Shown here: piece after piece, positions 48,042-57,809 of the stretch
Layout of the letters: each line of letters begins with the position of its first letter
Position numbering within the stretch: position 1 is the first letter of the stretch
Assembly (NCBI GenBank): GCA_963575745.1
Contig: CAUYUJ010011270.1
Span: 124,001 to 188,000, forward strand
Source: Prorocentrum cordatum
Lineage: Eukaryota > Sar > Dinophyceae > Prorocentrales > Prorocentraceae
Direction: 5' to 3'
DNA length: 64,000 bases
The notes under the pieces: model-generated
What the model was told of the DNA's origin: nothing
Databases searched by the model: none
What the model saw: only the letters and a program-made list of their open reading frames with translations
Translations under genes and position numbers: made by a program

Positions 48042-48076
48042 GGATATATGTCCTTAGGAGGACACTACTGATATAA
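48042..48076 (-). repeat. Right terminal inverted repeat
   Basis: Its reverse complement starts TTATATCAGTAGTGTCCTCC and continues TAAGGACATATATCC, aligning with 26,189-26,224. Confidence 0.75.
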
Positions 48077-48084
48077 CTGAGGTT
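48077..48084. repeat. Target-site duplication, right copy (CTGAGGTT)
   Basis: Identical to 26,181-26,188. Directly flanked by the copia codons for G-F-R-F-N-L-S. Confidence 0.75.
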
Positions 48085-49410
48085 GAACCTGAAGCCCTGC
48101 CTGAGCGGCTTCCCCATGCTCAGCAGATCATCGTTCGCGTCGGCGACGAGGAAGTCCGCTGTCGCCGTGATGCCCTCCTTCATGGTCATCTCTACTCCCC
48201 TCTGGCCTGCCGTCGGTAGCGGGCGCTGCTGCGCGTCGAAGAGCCTCGGCGCGTCCACCGCAGCGCTGGGACAAATCAGTGCCTGCAGAGATGGTCGTCG
48301 CTGCCGCTGTCGATCAGGATGGAGCCGCCAACCTTCGCCGCCCGGCCATTCGGCTGCGCCGCGACCGCGAGCGCCCAGCCATCGGGCTTGCCGTCAAAGT
48401 AGCCCGACGCCGCCTTCACCGTGCCATCCGCTGGCTGCTGGGCTGATGACGAAGCTGCGTCGCCTTGAACAGCTCGTGTGTGACCTGGCTCCTTCTTCGA
48501 GTCATCGGCCTTCTTCTTCCTGCAGTCCGCCCTCTTGCGGCCCCACTTGCCGCACTAGCCGCACTCGCCGTCGAAGTACTCCGTCTGGTTCTTGGCGTGC
48601 TTGCCGCCATCGCGACCCTTAGACTTGGCATTTGGGTCCTTGCCCTTCTGGTATCTGCCAGACTTCCCGCCTGACTTGTCGGACTTGTGCGTCTTGCCCT
48701 TGCCGTTGGCCTTGCCATTAGGCAGATGGGCACGGACTGCGTCCACCTGCATCGGGACAACCCCACCCACGTCTGGGACGTGAGTGAAAGTCCTGCCCTG
48801 GTTGTCGTAGCCCCTGATGTGACTGCGAGCGGCGGCGAACGTGAGCTTCGCCTCCTCTGGGGCCTGTCGGAGCACCTCTCGATATGGATCCGGCGCGTGC
48901 TCCAGCAGCACGCTCGCCCTGACATTGTCAGAAGCGGCTTCGCCGCTCTGATCCACATACTCGGCCACAATCGCCTCCCAGGCGGTGAGCGACTGAAAGA
49001 AGTCGATGCCCGCCTCGCGATCCTTGGCCCACTTGTCCTGCGGGTTCAAGATGAACCGCAGCATCGCCGCCCAGCGATTCCCTGAACGACTCTCGTACTC
49101 ATTCTTGAGCTGGCGCCACGCCTCGAGACCGTTCTTGCGCGAGAGCTTGACCACTCCCATCGCCCTACCCTCACAGTACATGACCAGCAGGTGCCACAAC
49201 CGTTGGCTGACCTGCCTCGCACGCTCGTCGAGCTGGTCGTTCAGCAGCGGGGCCCTGCCTCTGGCCCACTGCAGTCATGAACTCCTCGAAGCCGAGCAGC
49301 GCGGTGTAGGCCTCGAGCCTGAGACTCCAGCCCCCCCACTTCTCGTCCGTGCCGTCGAACCGTTGCAACCGCATGTCGGTCCGCACGTCGACCACCTCGA
49401 TCGCCGCCAT
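48077..49410 (-). mobile_element. Ty1/copia retrotransposon, 5' half (gag, zinc knuckle, protease), frameshifted
   Basis: From the Met at 49,410 the frame reads MAAIEVVDVRTDMRLQRFDG then DEKWGGWSLRLEAYTALLGF (copia gag start). A frameshift at about 49,250 leads to LWHLLVMYCEGRAMGVVKLS and EAWRQLKNEYESRSGNRWAA (UBN2-like gag), followed by a Lys/Gly-rich stretch. The zinc knuckle is degenerate: a stop interrupts YFDGECG-stop-CGKWGRKRADC, and the usual His is Arg. The protease motif is GGSILIDSGSDDHLCRH (D-S-G). Another frameshift gives DAPRLFDAQQRPLPTAGQRG and SMGKPLRQGFRFNLS, where the sequence breaks at 48,077. The next residues of the protein (LEDGLYMTKG) are at 26,180 leftward. Confidence 0.85.
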
Positions 49411-49482
49411 CGCTGCTGACCAGCAGCCCTCTCGGGCGAGGAGGTCGCGTGGCGCGCGAGCTCAGCTCCCGTGGCGTGGGAA

Positions 49483-49498
49483 CCGAGCTCCGCTACCA
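49483..49498 (-). other. Putative primer-binding site for initiator tRNA-Met
   Basis: The minus strand reads TGGTAGCGGAGCTCGG, matching the classical copia PBS TGGTATCAGAGC at 10 of 12 positions. It lies 73 bp upstream of the gag Met and starts directly after a CA dinucleotide, as expected at an LTR end. Confidence 0.45.
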
Positions 49499-49634
49499 TG
49501 TAGCTGCATTGAGGATGTTATTGGTTCCTCGCGAGCCAAGAGAACTTACGGCACGAACATAGCGCATGTCCTGTCACGCTAAACTAACTCCTGCACGCGG
49601 GGGTCTCCGACCCCAGCAAATACAATGCACAACA
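49499..49634 (-). repeat. Candidate 5' LTR (short, TG…CA)
   Basis: In the element's sense it would start TGTTGTGCATTG at 49,634 and end CTACA at 49,499 next to the PBS. Only one LTR remains because the 3' end of the element is lost, so the outer border cannot be confirmed by comparison. Confidence 0.3.
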
Positions 49635-51274
49635 GTAAACCTGAGTGCGCGTAAGCCAAGGAATGAGTAAGTCTGGGCACGAGGAGGAGAAGAGAGAGGG
49701 GGAGGAAAAGGAGGATAAGTAGGAAGCGCCCAAGTAATAACAATAACCCCACCTTAGGATATGGGGGAAGAATATAAATAACACATTAATTATTTGCACT
49801 TCCTCCTTCGCAATCATCATCCTCGCCCTCCTCCTCGCGCCCCTACTCCCCCAGAGCAGCGCCCGCCCTCTTCCGCCAATTGGGGCGAGAAGGAAGACCA
49901 AATATCGATGACCGACGGCGTCGACCAAAGACCCGACCGACTTCCGACGAGCGACGCCCGCCGAATGCCAGGACACAACGCCCCAAAACTTAGAAATGGC
50001 ATGGCAAGGTTTGGTCCACGGGCGAGAGGCTAGTTCAATTTGAAAGGGTGTGGTCTGATGGGGAGATGCTTAGATAGCAGGCGGCCGCTAGGCTGTCTGA
50101 CTCGCGGCGCGGGGCGCGGGCGGCGGGGGTGGCGCGGTTCGCCAGAAATCGCATCATTGACGAGTTGGACAACGCCGGCCGCGTGCCAGACCATTCCGCC
50201 CCTCGACCGCCACCGAATCATCGACGGGTCATCGCGATGACAGCTCGACGATTCGACTCGGCTGTGGTCGAGGATCGGATTGGCGCGGCATAGCTGGCGT
50301 TGCCCACTTGACAGCGCGGACCCTCTCGAACCCAGCACTTCTGGCTAAGCGCATTGCCTCCTCAGCGCGCTCAGCCTCTGCCATCTCCCTCCTGCGCGTT
50401 TCCTCGGGGTCGCACGATCCCGCGTTCTTCCCCGCCGTGCATTCCACAGCCGCCCGCTGCCCCGTCTCTCCCCCACCTCAGTGCGCTGACCCCCGAGGCA
50501 GGGCAGGCGCACTGCAACGCAGACGAAGGAGGAAACATGGCAGGAGGCGGTCGTGGAAAGCACGGCGCGGAGCGTTCTGTCCTGCCACCTCCACAACTCG
50601 ACATTGCGCTCATCACTTTTTTCGATTATGTGGAGGGGGCTGCACGCATCCCCACCCCCCCATTTCTCCCCCCCCCCTCTGCGCCTGCGTCCTCCGCCCC
50701 CTCCCCCTCGCGCCCCTCCTCATCTAACATGTCCATATTGCCCAGGCCTTGCTATGACGTATCATCCGCCACCACCCGCGCCTCCGCGCCGACGGTCGCC
50801 TGATTCGGATCATTCGATATTGTGCCGCGCACACCAGACGGGGCGGTGCAAATAGCAGGCAGCGCGCGATGGTGCTATTTCTTGGCATGCAAACGCCATT
50901 GGGGAGCGGCCATGGCTCTGACAGAACGGGGGCAGGAGGAGAGCGGCGAGGGAGAGGGTGAGCGGGAGAGCGAGAGTTCCTCTATCCTCTTCCTCCTCAT
51001 CCTCGTGACCACCCCCATTTATCTTTCCTTCTCTGCCTTCGTTTGCATGTGATGCTATCGCCGAACGCCAAAATTGGCACGATGGCCCGACCGAGCAAAC
51101 ACCCAACACCGTAACTGATGCGATCGCCGATGCAACGAGATCTGCTGGTCATCCCGATGATCCGTGTCACCTGTGGCGGTGTTTTTTTCGGCGATGCGTC
51201 GCCAGCGCAGTTTGCGGGCGCGGCCTGCCCGCGCCGTTCAATCCAACTCGTTTTCCTTTTATATGTGTATATGT

Positions 51275-51319
<45 letters not shown>

Positions 51320-51372
51320 TGATGTATAAACGCATTGGCCAGCGCGTTGCCTCGCACCGAAGAGGGCCAGAC
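49635..51372. other. Gene-poor stretch
   Basis: No gene is supported. A helical-looking minus-strand frame at 50,229-50,447 (ETRRREMAEAERAEEAMRLA) may be an exon, but nothing around it confirms this. C-rich tracts lie at about 50,650-50,720. (TA)n spans 51,276-51,315. Confidence 0.45.
51262..51320. repeat. (TA)n microsatellite
   Basis: TATGTGTATATGTATACA followed by about 20 TA units. Confidence 0.95.
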
Positions 51373-51740
51373 TTAGCGCTGCAGATACAACGGGAGGTTC
51401 AGCGGCGCCGATGCTGGCGAATCGAACGCGGACACGATCAACTCGGCGAAGGTTTCGCAGAATTTGTCGGGATATTCCTGAGTGTGTTTGGGCGCATCCC
51501 GCTTCCCTGTGATCCACTCGTCAGCTTTCCAGCCGGTCCCCGTGCCTGTAGCGCAAGCCTTCCTTTCCTGGCGAATGACGATGCGGCTGTCTGTGGTTGC
51601 CTCGCCCTTGCCACTCCCCCGTTCAACGGCCGCCCCTTGAAACTTCTGTAGAGAGCCCAGAATTTCTCGGCGGGGCATGCGCCATGGATCTCCTTAGGTT
51701 TACAGGCGCTGCCGCCACAGCCCCCATCCACATGAACAGT
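51373..51740 (-). CDS. Unrecognised coding fragment with one frameshift
   Basis: Two frames read in order: ACKPKEIHGACPAEKFWALY then RSFKG (about 51,715-51,640), and SGKGEATTDSRIVIRQERKA then WKADEWITGKRDAPKHTQEY and DKFCETFAELIVSAFDS (about 51,620-51,410). The composition is natural and unlike nearby noise, which suggests a real but broken exon. Family unknown. It may belong to a mobile element like its neighbours. Confidence 0.35.
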
Positions 51741-51879
51741 TTCTTAGCAGATGCGAGGTAGATCGCATCCACCATCAAGAGATCGCGAAACAAAAGGCCG
51801 CGCGCGGGCTGCTCCACGGAAGCGTAGGAGCTGCGCACTGCAGCGAGAACCGCGACGCACGACCTCGAAGGGTGGGAGC

Positions 51880-52060
51880 GCACGCCCACATCATTGGCCC
51901 GGACCGGGCCGACCTTGCCACCGCGGGTACTTCAGGGCCCCATCCAGCGTTCAAATTGGGCTGAAACGGTCGGTCACCGCAACCAGTCATCGCCGGATCA
52001 TCGCCCGATCATCGCGATGATCGGGCGATGATCTGAACATGGTGGCATCGTTGAAAGCAC
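51880..52060 (+). repeat. Dispersed about 190-bp repeat, copy 1, with 38-bp perfect palindrome
   Basis: 51,996-52,033 is a perfect palindrome built from GATCATCGCCC units around ATCGCGAT. Flanks (GGGCCGACCTTGCCACCGCG… before, GTGGCATCGTTGAAAGCAC after) match copy 2 at 53,757-53,945 in the same orientation. Confidence 0.75.
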
Positions 52061-52973
52061 TGTTCTCGCGCGCGCCCCCCCCATCGCACCTCTCCTCGCC
52101 CGCCGCCCCCCCCCCCCAATCATCATCGCCATCATCACCCTCGTCCTCCTCATCTTCGCCCCCGCCCCCCGCGCCCCAATCGCGCGCCCGACCTCCTCCC
52201 CGACATCCTCGCCGCCCAACTCGACTCTGGCATTTCTGCCCCGTTGCAACGCGAAGGCAGCCACATTGTTGGCTTCCAGCACCTTCTCCCGCGACTCGTC
52301 GCCCACGGCGCCGCGGGCGGCTGCGCTGGGCGCGCGAGCGGGCCACGCCCACCCACGCGGGGCACTCTGGAGCGAGGTGGGCGAAGCTGCCTGCGCGGAG
52401 CGTGCCCAGGAGCCACAGGGCGTAGAGGGACCCAACCTGGGGCTGGCAAGCAGAGCTAGAAACACGTCGCATGCGGCACTGCAACCCTAGAACAGCGCCA
52501 CATGTTTGAAACCACCAGTCACTATTTTTCGGCTCCGTGCACAAATGCGCAGACGCCATGCGAGCCGCAAGCGTGGATGGTGCGGCACACTACAAATGCG
52601 CGCGCGCATTTCGATCTCGCGCGCTCAGTTGCACCACCCTTCCAACTGAACACCTCCACGGAACCCGCGCGCCGAAGCATGTAGGGAAGTGCAATCGCAA
52701 AGTAGTCGACGCATGATAGCAGCATCATGCTCGACGAGCAATCCTTCAACGTCATGCCAGCCCTTTTGGATTGAAGCTCGCCAGCGGCCCCAGCAGCCCA
52801 GCTCATGCCAATCTCGTGATCTGGCGCCGCAAACGACGGGGCCACGAACCAATTCGCGCGCGTCGCGATCAGCATGCAGGCGGAGCCACGCCAGCCGCGA
52901 GCGGAAGCCATGGCCGCGTCGGCAGGCGCAGCGAAACACTCAGGCGGGACTGTAAGTCAAGAAGGGGGGGGGA
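52061..52973. other. Between repeat copy 1 and gene D
   Basis: A minus-strand frame at 52,522-52,911 includes GMTLKDCSSSMMLLSCVDYF and AIALPYMLRRAGSVEVFSWK. It might be a further exon of the upstream gene D, but I have no splice or family support. Confidence 0.35.
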
Positions 52974-53186
52974 ATGCGCTTGTCGAACGTTGCCCTGCGA
53001 GCATAACGTCCCTGAGCATCGAGTTCAACGATTCGTCGATTAAGAAGTTATACTGCTTGGGGGAGCCGCGGGTGTCAACCCTGAGTGCAGAAATCTAGCA
53101 CGCGAAACTTAATGGCGTTATCGCCTCGCCCCTCGAACGTCCGTTTGCCCCGCGGGCTGCCTTTGTTGAATTTGCATGGGGGGGCG

Positions 53187-53194
53187 GTGTGTGT

Positions 53195-53274
<80 letters not shown>

Positions 53275-53368
53275 GCGTGCGCGCGTGCGCGCGTGCGCGC
53301 GTGCGCGTGCGTGTGTGTGCGTGTGTGTTTGGTGGTGTGTGTGTGTGTGTGTGTGGGGGGGGGGGGGG
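53187..53368 (+). repeat. (GT)n/(GCGT)n/(GCGCGT)n microsatellite and G run in a gene D intron
   Basis: GTGTGC and (GT)n, then (GCGT)n, (GCGCGT)n, GT again and a G14 run. It lies between two gene D exons. Confidence 0.95.
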
Positions 53369-53756
53369 CTAGTCAGACGCCGTTCATTAATGGCGACGGC
53401 GTGGGGGGCGCAGGTTCACCCGAAATCCTGTCGAGCATATGGCACATCAGATGGCTCTTGGGCGCGTGCTGAACGCCTGCATCTGCGCGTGCCAGTGGAT
53501 TGGTTTGCGCAGCATCCAACATCGCATCCTTTCCAACTTTCGCAACCACGCAACGCTGACGACGAATTATATTTAGGATCTGCGCGAGGGAGATGCCCGC
53601 CTGTAGAAGGCTCTCCCCGAAGACCGCGGGGCCACCGTGCTTACGCGGCATGTCTATGCAGAATGGGGGGGGGGGCGAGGCCGCGCTCTGCAACCTTGAG
53701 CGACATTGCACACCCCGGATTGCCTGGAAACTGAGGGCGCGCTTCACATGCTACCG

Positions 53757-53945
53757 AGCCCCATCCATGGCCCGAAGCGGGCCGAACCTGGCAACCACGG
53801 GCGCTCCAGGACTTCATCGCCAGCCCGTAACGGGTCGAAACTGACCGTCCATGGACCCAATCATCGCCAGATCATCGCCCGATCATCGCGATGATCGGGC
53901 GACGGTCCAATCACTGTGGCATCGCTGAAAGCACAATGGTTTCCT
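53757..53945 (+). repeat. Dispersed about 190-bp repeat, copy 2, with 28-bp palindrome
   Basis: 53,875-53,902 is a perfect palindrome sharing the core of copy 1. Flanks GCGGGCCGAACCTGGCAACC… and TGTGGCATCGCTGAAAGCAC are homologous to copy 1. It sits between two coding blocks of gene D, so in an intron or an insertion. Confidence 0.75.
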
Positions 53946-54180
53946 ACATACCCTCCTCATTTCTATCCTCCTCATCCTCCTCCTCAACCTCTTCTCAATC
54001 CTCCTCCTTTTCCTCCTCCTCCTCCTCCTCATTATCCTCCTCCGCCTCCATCCTCATCCATGCCACCCCCCCCCGCCCTCCTCTTCCCCCCTCTACTTCT
54101 CTCATTATGCTCTATTTCCCCTACTCCTTGCCCCTATGATCGTTGCCCCCCGTTCCCCTTGCCATCTTCCCTCTTCCCCC
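53946..54180 (+). repeat. Pyrimidine-rich (CTC/TCC) tract
   Basis: CCTCCTCATCCTCCTCCTC-type sequence, probably intronic to gene D. Confidence 0.75.
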
Positions 54181-55349
54181 TATTCAAACGTGAAAGCGCG
54201 GACCTGCGGGGTCGCGCCACAGCGTCTCCCGAGCATGTTCGCCGACAGGGTGGACATGCGAGCTGAGTGAGGAACCACGCGCTCCCCCTCCTGACCCGAG
54301 CTCTGCCACTTGCTCGAGAGCGCCGCTGAAGCGCCATGCGTTCTTTCGGATGAGCCTCCAGAGGGACGCCGACGCGAACCGCGTAATCGGCCCGAAGTTG
54401 AGGCAGTGGAGGGCGCCCACCGCCAAGCTCTGGCGAGGCGACGGGCCCAAGGCTGCGTCGAAGAGGACGCGCCAATGCGTCGCGGAGTCGAGCAGCCTGT
54501 GCTTGTGGCCCCTCCTCGCCCTCCAGAAGACTGCCGTCGGCGGTAGAGGTTGGCGTTCGAAAACAGCCACGCCCGGAACGTCCTTGGACGGCTCAAGCCG
54601 GTCCCCTTGTTGGAGGTGGACCCCAGCCTACGTCTATGTGGTTGTCCAGGATTCGCCCGCCCACGCCGCGCCCGCCCTTGCGCCGCTTCAAAGCTAGCAT
54701 AATTGAGGCCCTGCATTCAGACGCTGTCATATGTACATGCACCTCGCACCTGGAACAAGCTGCCTCGCAATCAGCGCGGGAACGGATTGGCCACTCGATC
54801 CCGCCAGTTTGGTTCAGCTCAGAGTATGCGAGGTGCATCTCGTCTTCACTGCTCTCGCAGAATTGACAGGGCGAGGGGGCGCTGGAACGGGGGCTCAATC
54901 CCAGCGACTTAGCGTGCTCACCCCAGTCGCCCTTGGTCCATATGAGGACTCCGTTGAACGATAGACAGGTCGGCTCGATGCCCATCGGTGATCCATCATG
55001 CCGCTCAGAGGGCCGTCGTCCAGACGCAATGATGCCGAGCTGCCAGCGCACTGCTTCGAGGTGGGGGCGCAGGCTGAACCGCCCCCTGCATCCGCGCAGA
55101 CAATGGTCCGACGCGCGCGTCACTGATATTAAGTGGCGGGTGCCAGTGATGAGGTTTATCAGCCACATGCCCAACGTGCTGTCCATGCGCCCAGCCGCCT
55201 GCGCACGATGGTTCACGCCGTCCAAGTAAATAAAGCCCACTGGCACTGGCAGCCGCTCGTTGTTCCTACGGGCCCCTACAATTCCGCTGTGGTTCTGGTA
55301 TACTGGTAGATCGAGTACAGACTCAACATCTTGGCCTGGACTGCATCGA

Positions 55350-56735
55350 GAATGTCAAACGCGGTCCTGTCGCGCGCCAGCTCTTGCTCTAAACTCTCGC
55401 ATGCAAGCTGTGCTGGTGCATTTCTGACCGTCCTCTGGGGGCGTCTGTTGCAGTTCATCGGGGTCGGCGCGTCGCAGAGGTTCGAGGGCGGTGGGGGCGC
55501 GCGATCGATCTGATGCTGGCGCTTGCCAGTTTGTCTGCCGGGCTCCACGACGCATCTTGAAATGCCCCTCCTGGAACCCCCACCCGATGTGCATAGAAGC
55601 AGGCCGTCGCAAGGTCAATCGCTGTCAGCTTGCATGGGCAATATAGTGCCAACAATAATTTAAAGAGGTTGGCTCCTGCATCTCGCAACCCCTGATTACT
55701 GGGCACAAACAAACAGCCGCCGATGAAATTATCTGGTCGGTTCTCCTCGGGCGCCCCTGCCCCTATCTGGAACCTGCATGGCGCCCTCGGGCACATGGGT
55801 CCATGGCGCTCTCTGGCGCACGCCACAAAATGGGCAACTTATATCGTGGATATTGAGCCGATCGGTTGCCATGACATAGAATATCAATGCGCAGTCTCCT
55901 CGCCCTCCTCCTCATCATCTCCATCATAATCACCGGCACCATCATTGGCATCATCAGGATCCCCCACCTCGTCCTCCAACCTCTCATCATCGTTCTCCTC
56001 CTCCTCCTCGTCCATTTTTATGCGCGGGGCGAACTTGAGTGTCTCGGTGGTCGCGTTCCCCCCCCTCCTCCTCCTCATCCTCCTGGCCCCTTCTTATCCA
56101 TCGTCGCGTTGACGCAACCTCCCCGCCACCAGTCGCCCTGCTCTAAGGTTCCCCACAGCTCTTCCTATGGTGTCTTTCTCATCTACCACGTCCTCCTCCT
56201 CGACCCACTCCAGCGGGGGCGCGCGCGCGCGCCCCCCGCAAGCTGGGCGCGCCTGCCTCGATGGCGTCGGCCCCGCCGGCCGCGCGGCGGGCGTTGCGGG
56301 CGGGGCAAGTGCGCGGGCGCAAAACGGAATCGCGAGGAGGGATGCCGGCGTCGATCGCTGATCGGTCGCCTGCCTGTCGATGTCAGTCTGAGAGGGCAGA
56401 ACGGTCTCAATGTCATTCAGTGCGCGTCGCGCGCGGCACGTGGGACTTCGAAACGTCGATTCAGGATCAATGCCCCTCGCTCTTATCCGCACTCTGCAAC
56501 GCGTTCGCATTATCGAACGCTGCCACCGCCGTCGGTTATCTCGCATTTCACACCTTCAGAAGGCAGAAGAGCGCAATTCCTGTGAACGAAACGCCGCCGC
56601 ACATGACCTCGCGCGGCAGCGTCTCGCCGGGAAATCTCCCCGGTGCGCGTGCCGTTGGGCCAGTCGCACCATGGTTCGCAGCATCGCGCAACAGAGAATG
56701 CGGCGTTCCAGCCGCGGCAGCCCAGAATATCTGGG
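55350..56735. other. Upstream of gene D; no supported gene
   Basis: A minus-strand frame (55,276-55,548) with CESLEQELARDRTAFDILDA overlaps the start of gene D and may be its frameshifted upstream part. 55,890-56,010 holds an ATC/CTC-rich tract. Nothing else is supportable. Confidence 0.4.
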
Positions 56736-56739
56736 ACCG

Positions 56740-56905
56740 CCGGAAGGTCATCTGAGATCATCGGTAGATCATCGGTTCATCGGGGAGGTCATCGGAGATC
56801 ATCGCTCGCGAAACCATCTTCAAACACAGGGTTTGGTGACCGATCGTCGCTGATCATCGGTCGCCAGGGTCAGCGGAGATCATCGGCAGATCATCGGTAG
56901 ATTTC
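56740..56905 (+). repeat. Degenerate GATCATCGG repeat
   Basis: AGATCATCGGTAGATCATCGG and variants repeat irregularly. The GATCATCG word is the same as in the palindromic repeats at 52.0 and 53.9 kb. Confidence 0.75.
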
Positions 56906-57039
56906 GTCGATTTCCAAGCAGTTCTGGCCCCAATTCGCCCAATTCGAGCAGTTTCGTGGGTCTCGGGCGGCGTTGGTCGCTATCGGGCCGCATCGGGCCC
57001 CATTTCAATCTCCGATCGGGGTGGCTAGCCCGCGAGAAG

Positions 57040-57809
57040 TGATGATGATGATGATGATGAAGCGCCTTGAAAGGTCGGTCCTCCCAAAACACAAACCTGA
57101 GAAGCCACCAATACGCCAAGTGCGTAAGGTAGAGAAAGAAAGAAAAGGGGGGAGAGGCAGGAGAGGAAAGACGCGGAGAATAGGTAAAGCCCAACCCAGG
57201 ATTGAAACCCATGATACTGAAAGAAATCATGTATGAGAGACTGTCCAATATCCCAAATGAATCCCACCACTAGGTCCCTCTTGTGTTGAATGAAGATGAG
57301 AAACATAGTGAAAGAGGTGCCCAAATTTGACTAGCAAGATCTTGAGTGACAATTGGGTCCCAACCTTGGAAGCACAAGGTCCCAAGGTCTAAAGTAAGAG
57401 GTGAAGAAAACTCCCATTAAGTCCCATGAAATCCATTGAACATGAGTAGTGGTCAAGTCTGATATATATGACTAAAAGAGAATCTGAATGATAAACTGAA
57501 TGTCCCAAGCACGCAATGAGCCCAGAAGATACGGAGGCACGCAAGATGAACTGTCAAAGCTGAATGAGATCCCAACCATGAGAACCCACACCAGGCATGT
57601 CGAGGAATATGGAATATGGGTGAATTCAAACTAATATGGAGAACGCAAGGTGGCTGGGATTGTTTATAACCTTGTGTATTTTGCCAACCACCATCGTAGA
57701 AATACATGCAAGAGAGATTGAGAGAGACTGAGAGTCCTCCAAGAGGCCGCAGGCCCACGCACCGCGGACACCAGAAGATTCCAGTCTGAGGGAGTCCCAG
57801 GAATGCTCT
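57040..57809. other. AT-richer non-coding stretch
   Basis: (GAT)n lies at about 57,041-57,060. 57,200-57,700 has balanced base composition, AAG/CCC-AAG words (for example TCCCAACC, GTCCCAAG) and no convincing coding. It is continuous in composition with the unrecognised ORFs to its right. Confidence 0.45.

Larger units (their letters stand above)
26189..48076. mobile_element. Putative giant TIR DNA transposon (about 21.9 kb) inserted in a copia element
   Basis: The two halves of one copia polyprotein stop and resume in register at 26,188 and 48,077. The break points share an 8-bp direct repeat. The 21,888 bp between start with GTATAATAGTAATGTC and, on the opposite strand, end with TTATATCAGTAGTGTC. 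Counting from the ends, 28 of the first 33 bases match, including the 16-bp core TCCTAAGGACATATAT. The cargo is two large minus-strand genes (A and B), a cluster of hairpin repeats, and low-complexity DNA. An 8-bp duplication is typical of hAT, P and KDZ-type cut-and-paste transposons. The terminal bases do not match the usual hAT CAGGG/TAGRG start, so the superfamily is left open. Both genes have frameshifts, so this copy is presumably non-autonomous now. Some interior DNA may be secondary insertions. Confidence 0.65.
52974..55349 (-). pseudogene. Gene D: 'LDGV' family transposase-like protein, multi-exon, frameshifted
   Basis: Pieces in order. 55,349-54,593 has LPVPVGFIYLDGVNHRAQAA, STLGMWLINLITGTRHLISV, DHCLRGCRGRFSLRPH and ADCEAACSRCEVHVHMTASE. 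A one-base frameshift near 54,605 leads to GDRLEPSKDVPGVAVFERQ and SLAVGALHCLNFGPITRFAS, LWRLIRKNAWRF (to 54,184). After a gap, exon 53,653-53,420 (preceded by a C-run and TAG acceptor) reads KHGGPAVFGESLLQAGISLA … QHAPKSHLMCHMLDRISG. Exon 53,080 to about 52,974 reads GSPKQYNFLIDESLNSMLRD. I recall this block order from very repetitive dinoflagellate proteins. The LDGV…W.iNL part looks superficially like TNP2/Transposase_21 of CACTA elements. That is an inference, and the exact splice joins are not all in phase. Confidence 0.55.

Noticed and set aside
26189-48076. Maverick/Polinton or other giant virus-like element
   Set aside because: Polintons leave 6-bp duplications, have much longer inverted repeats and encode DNA polymerase B, capsid and ATPase. 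None of these is visible.
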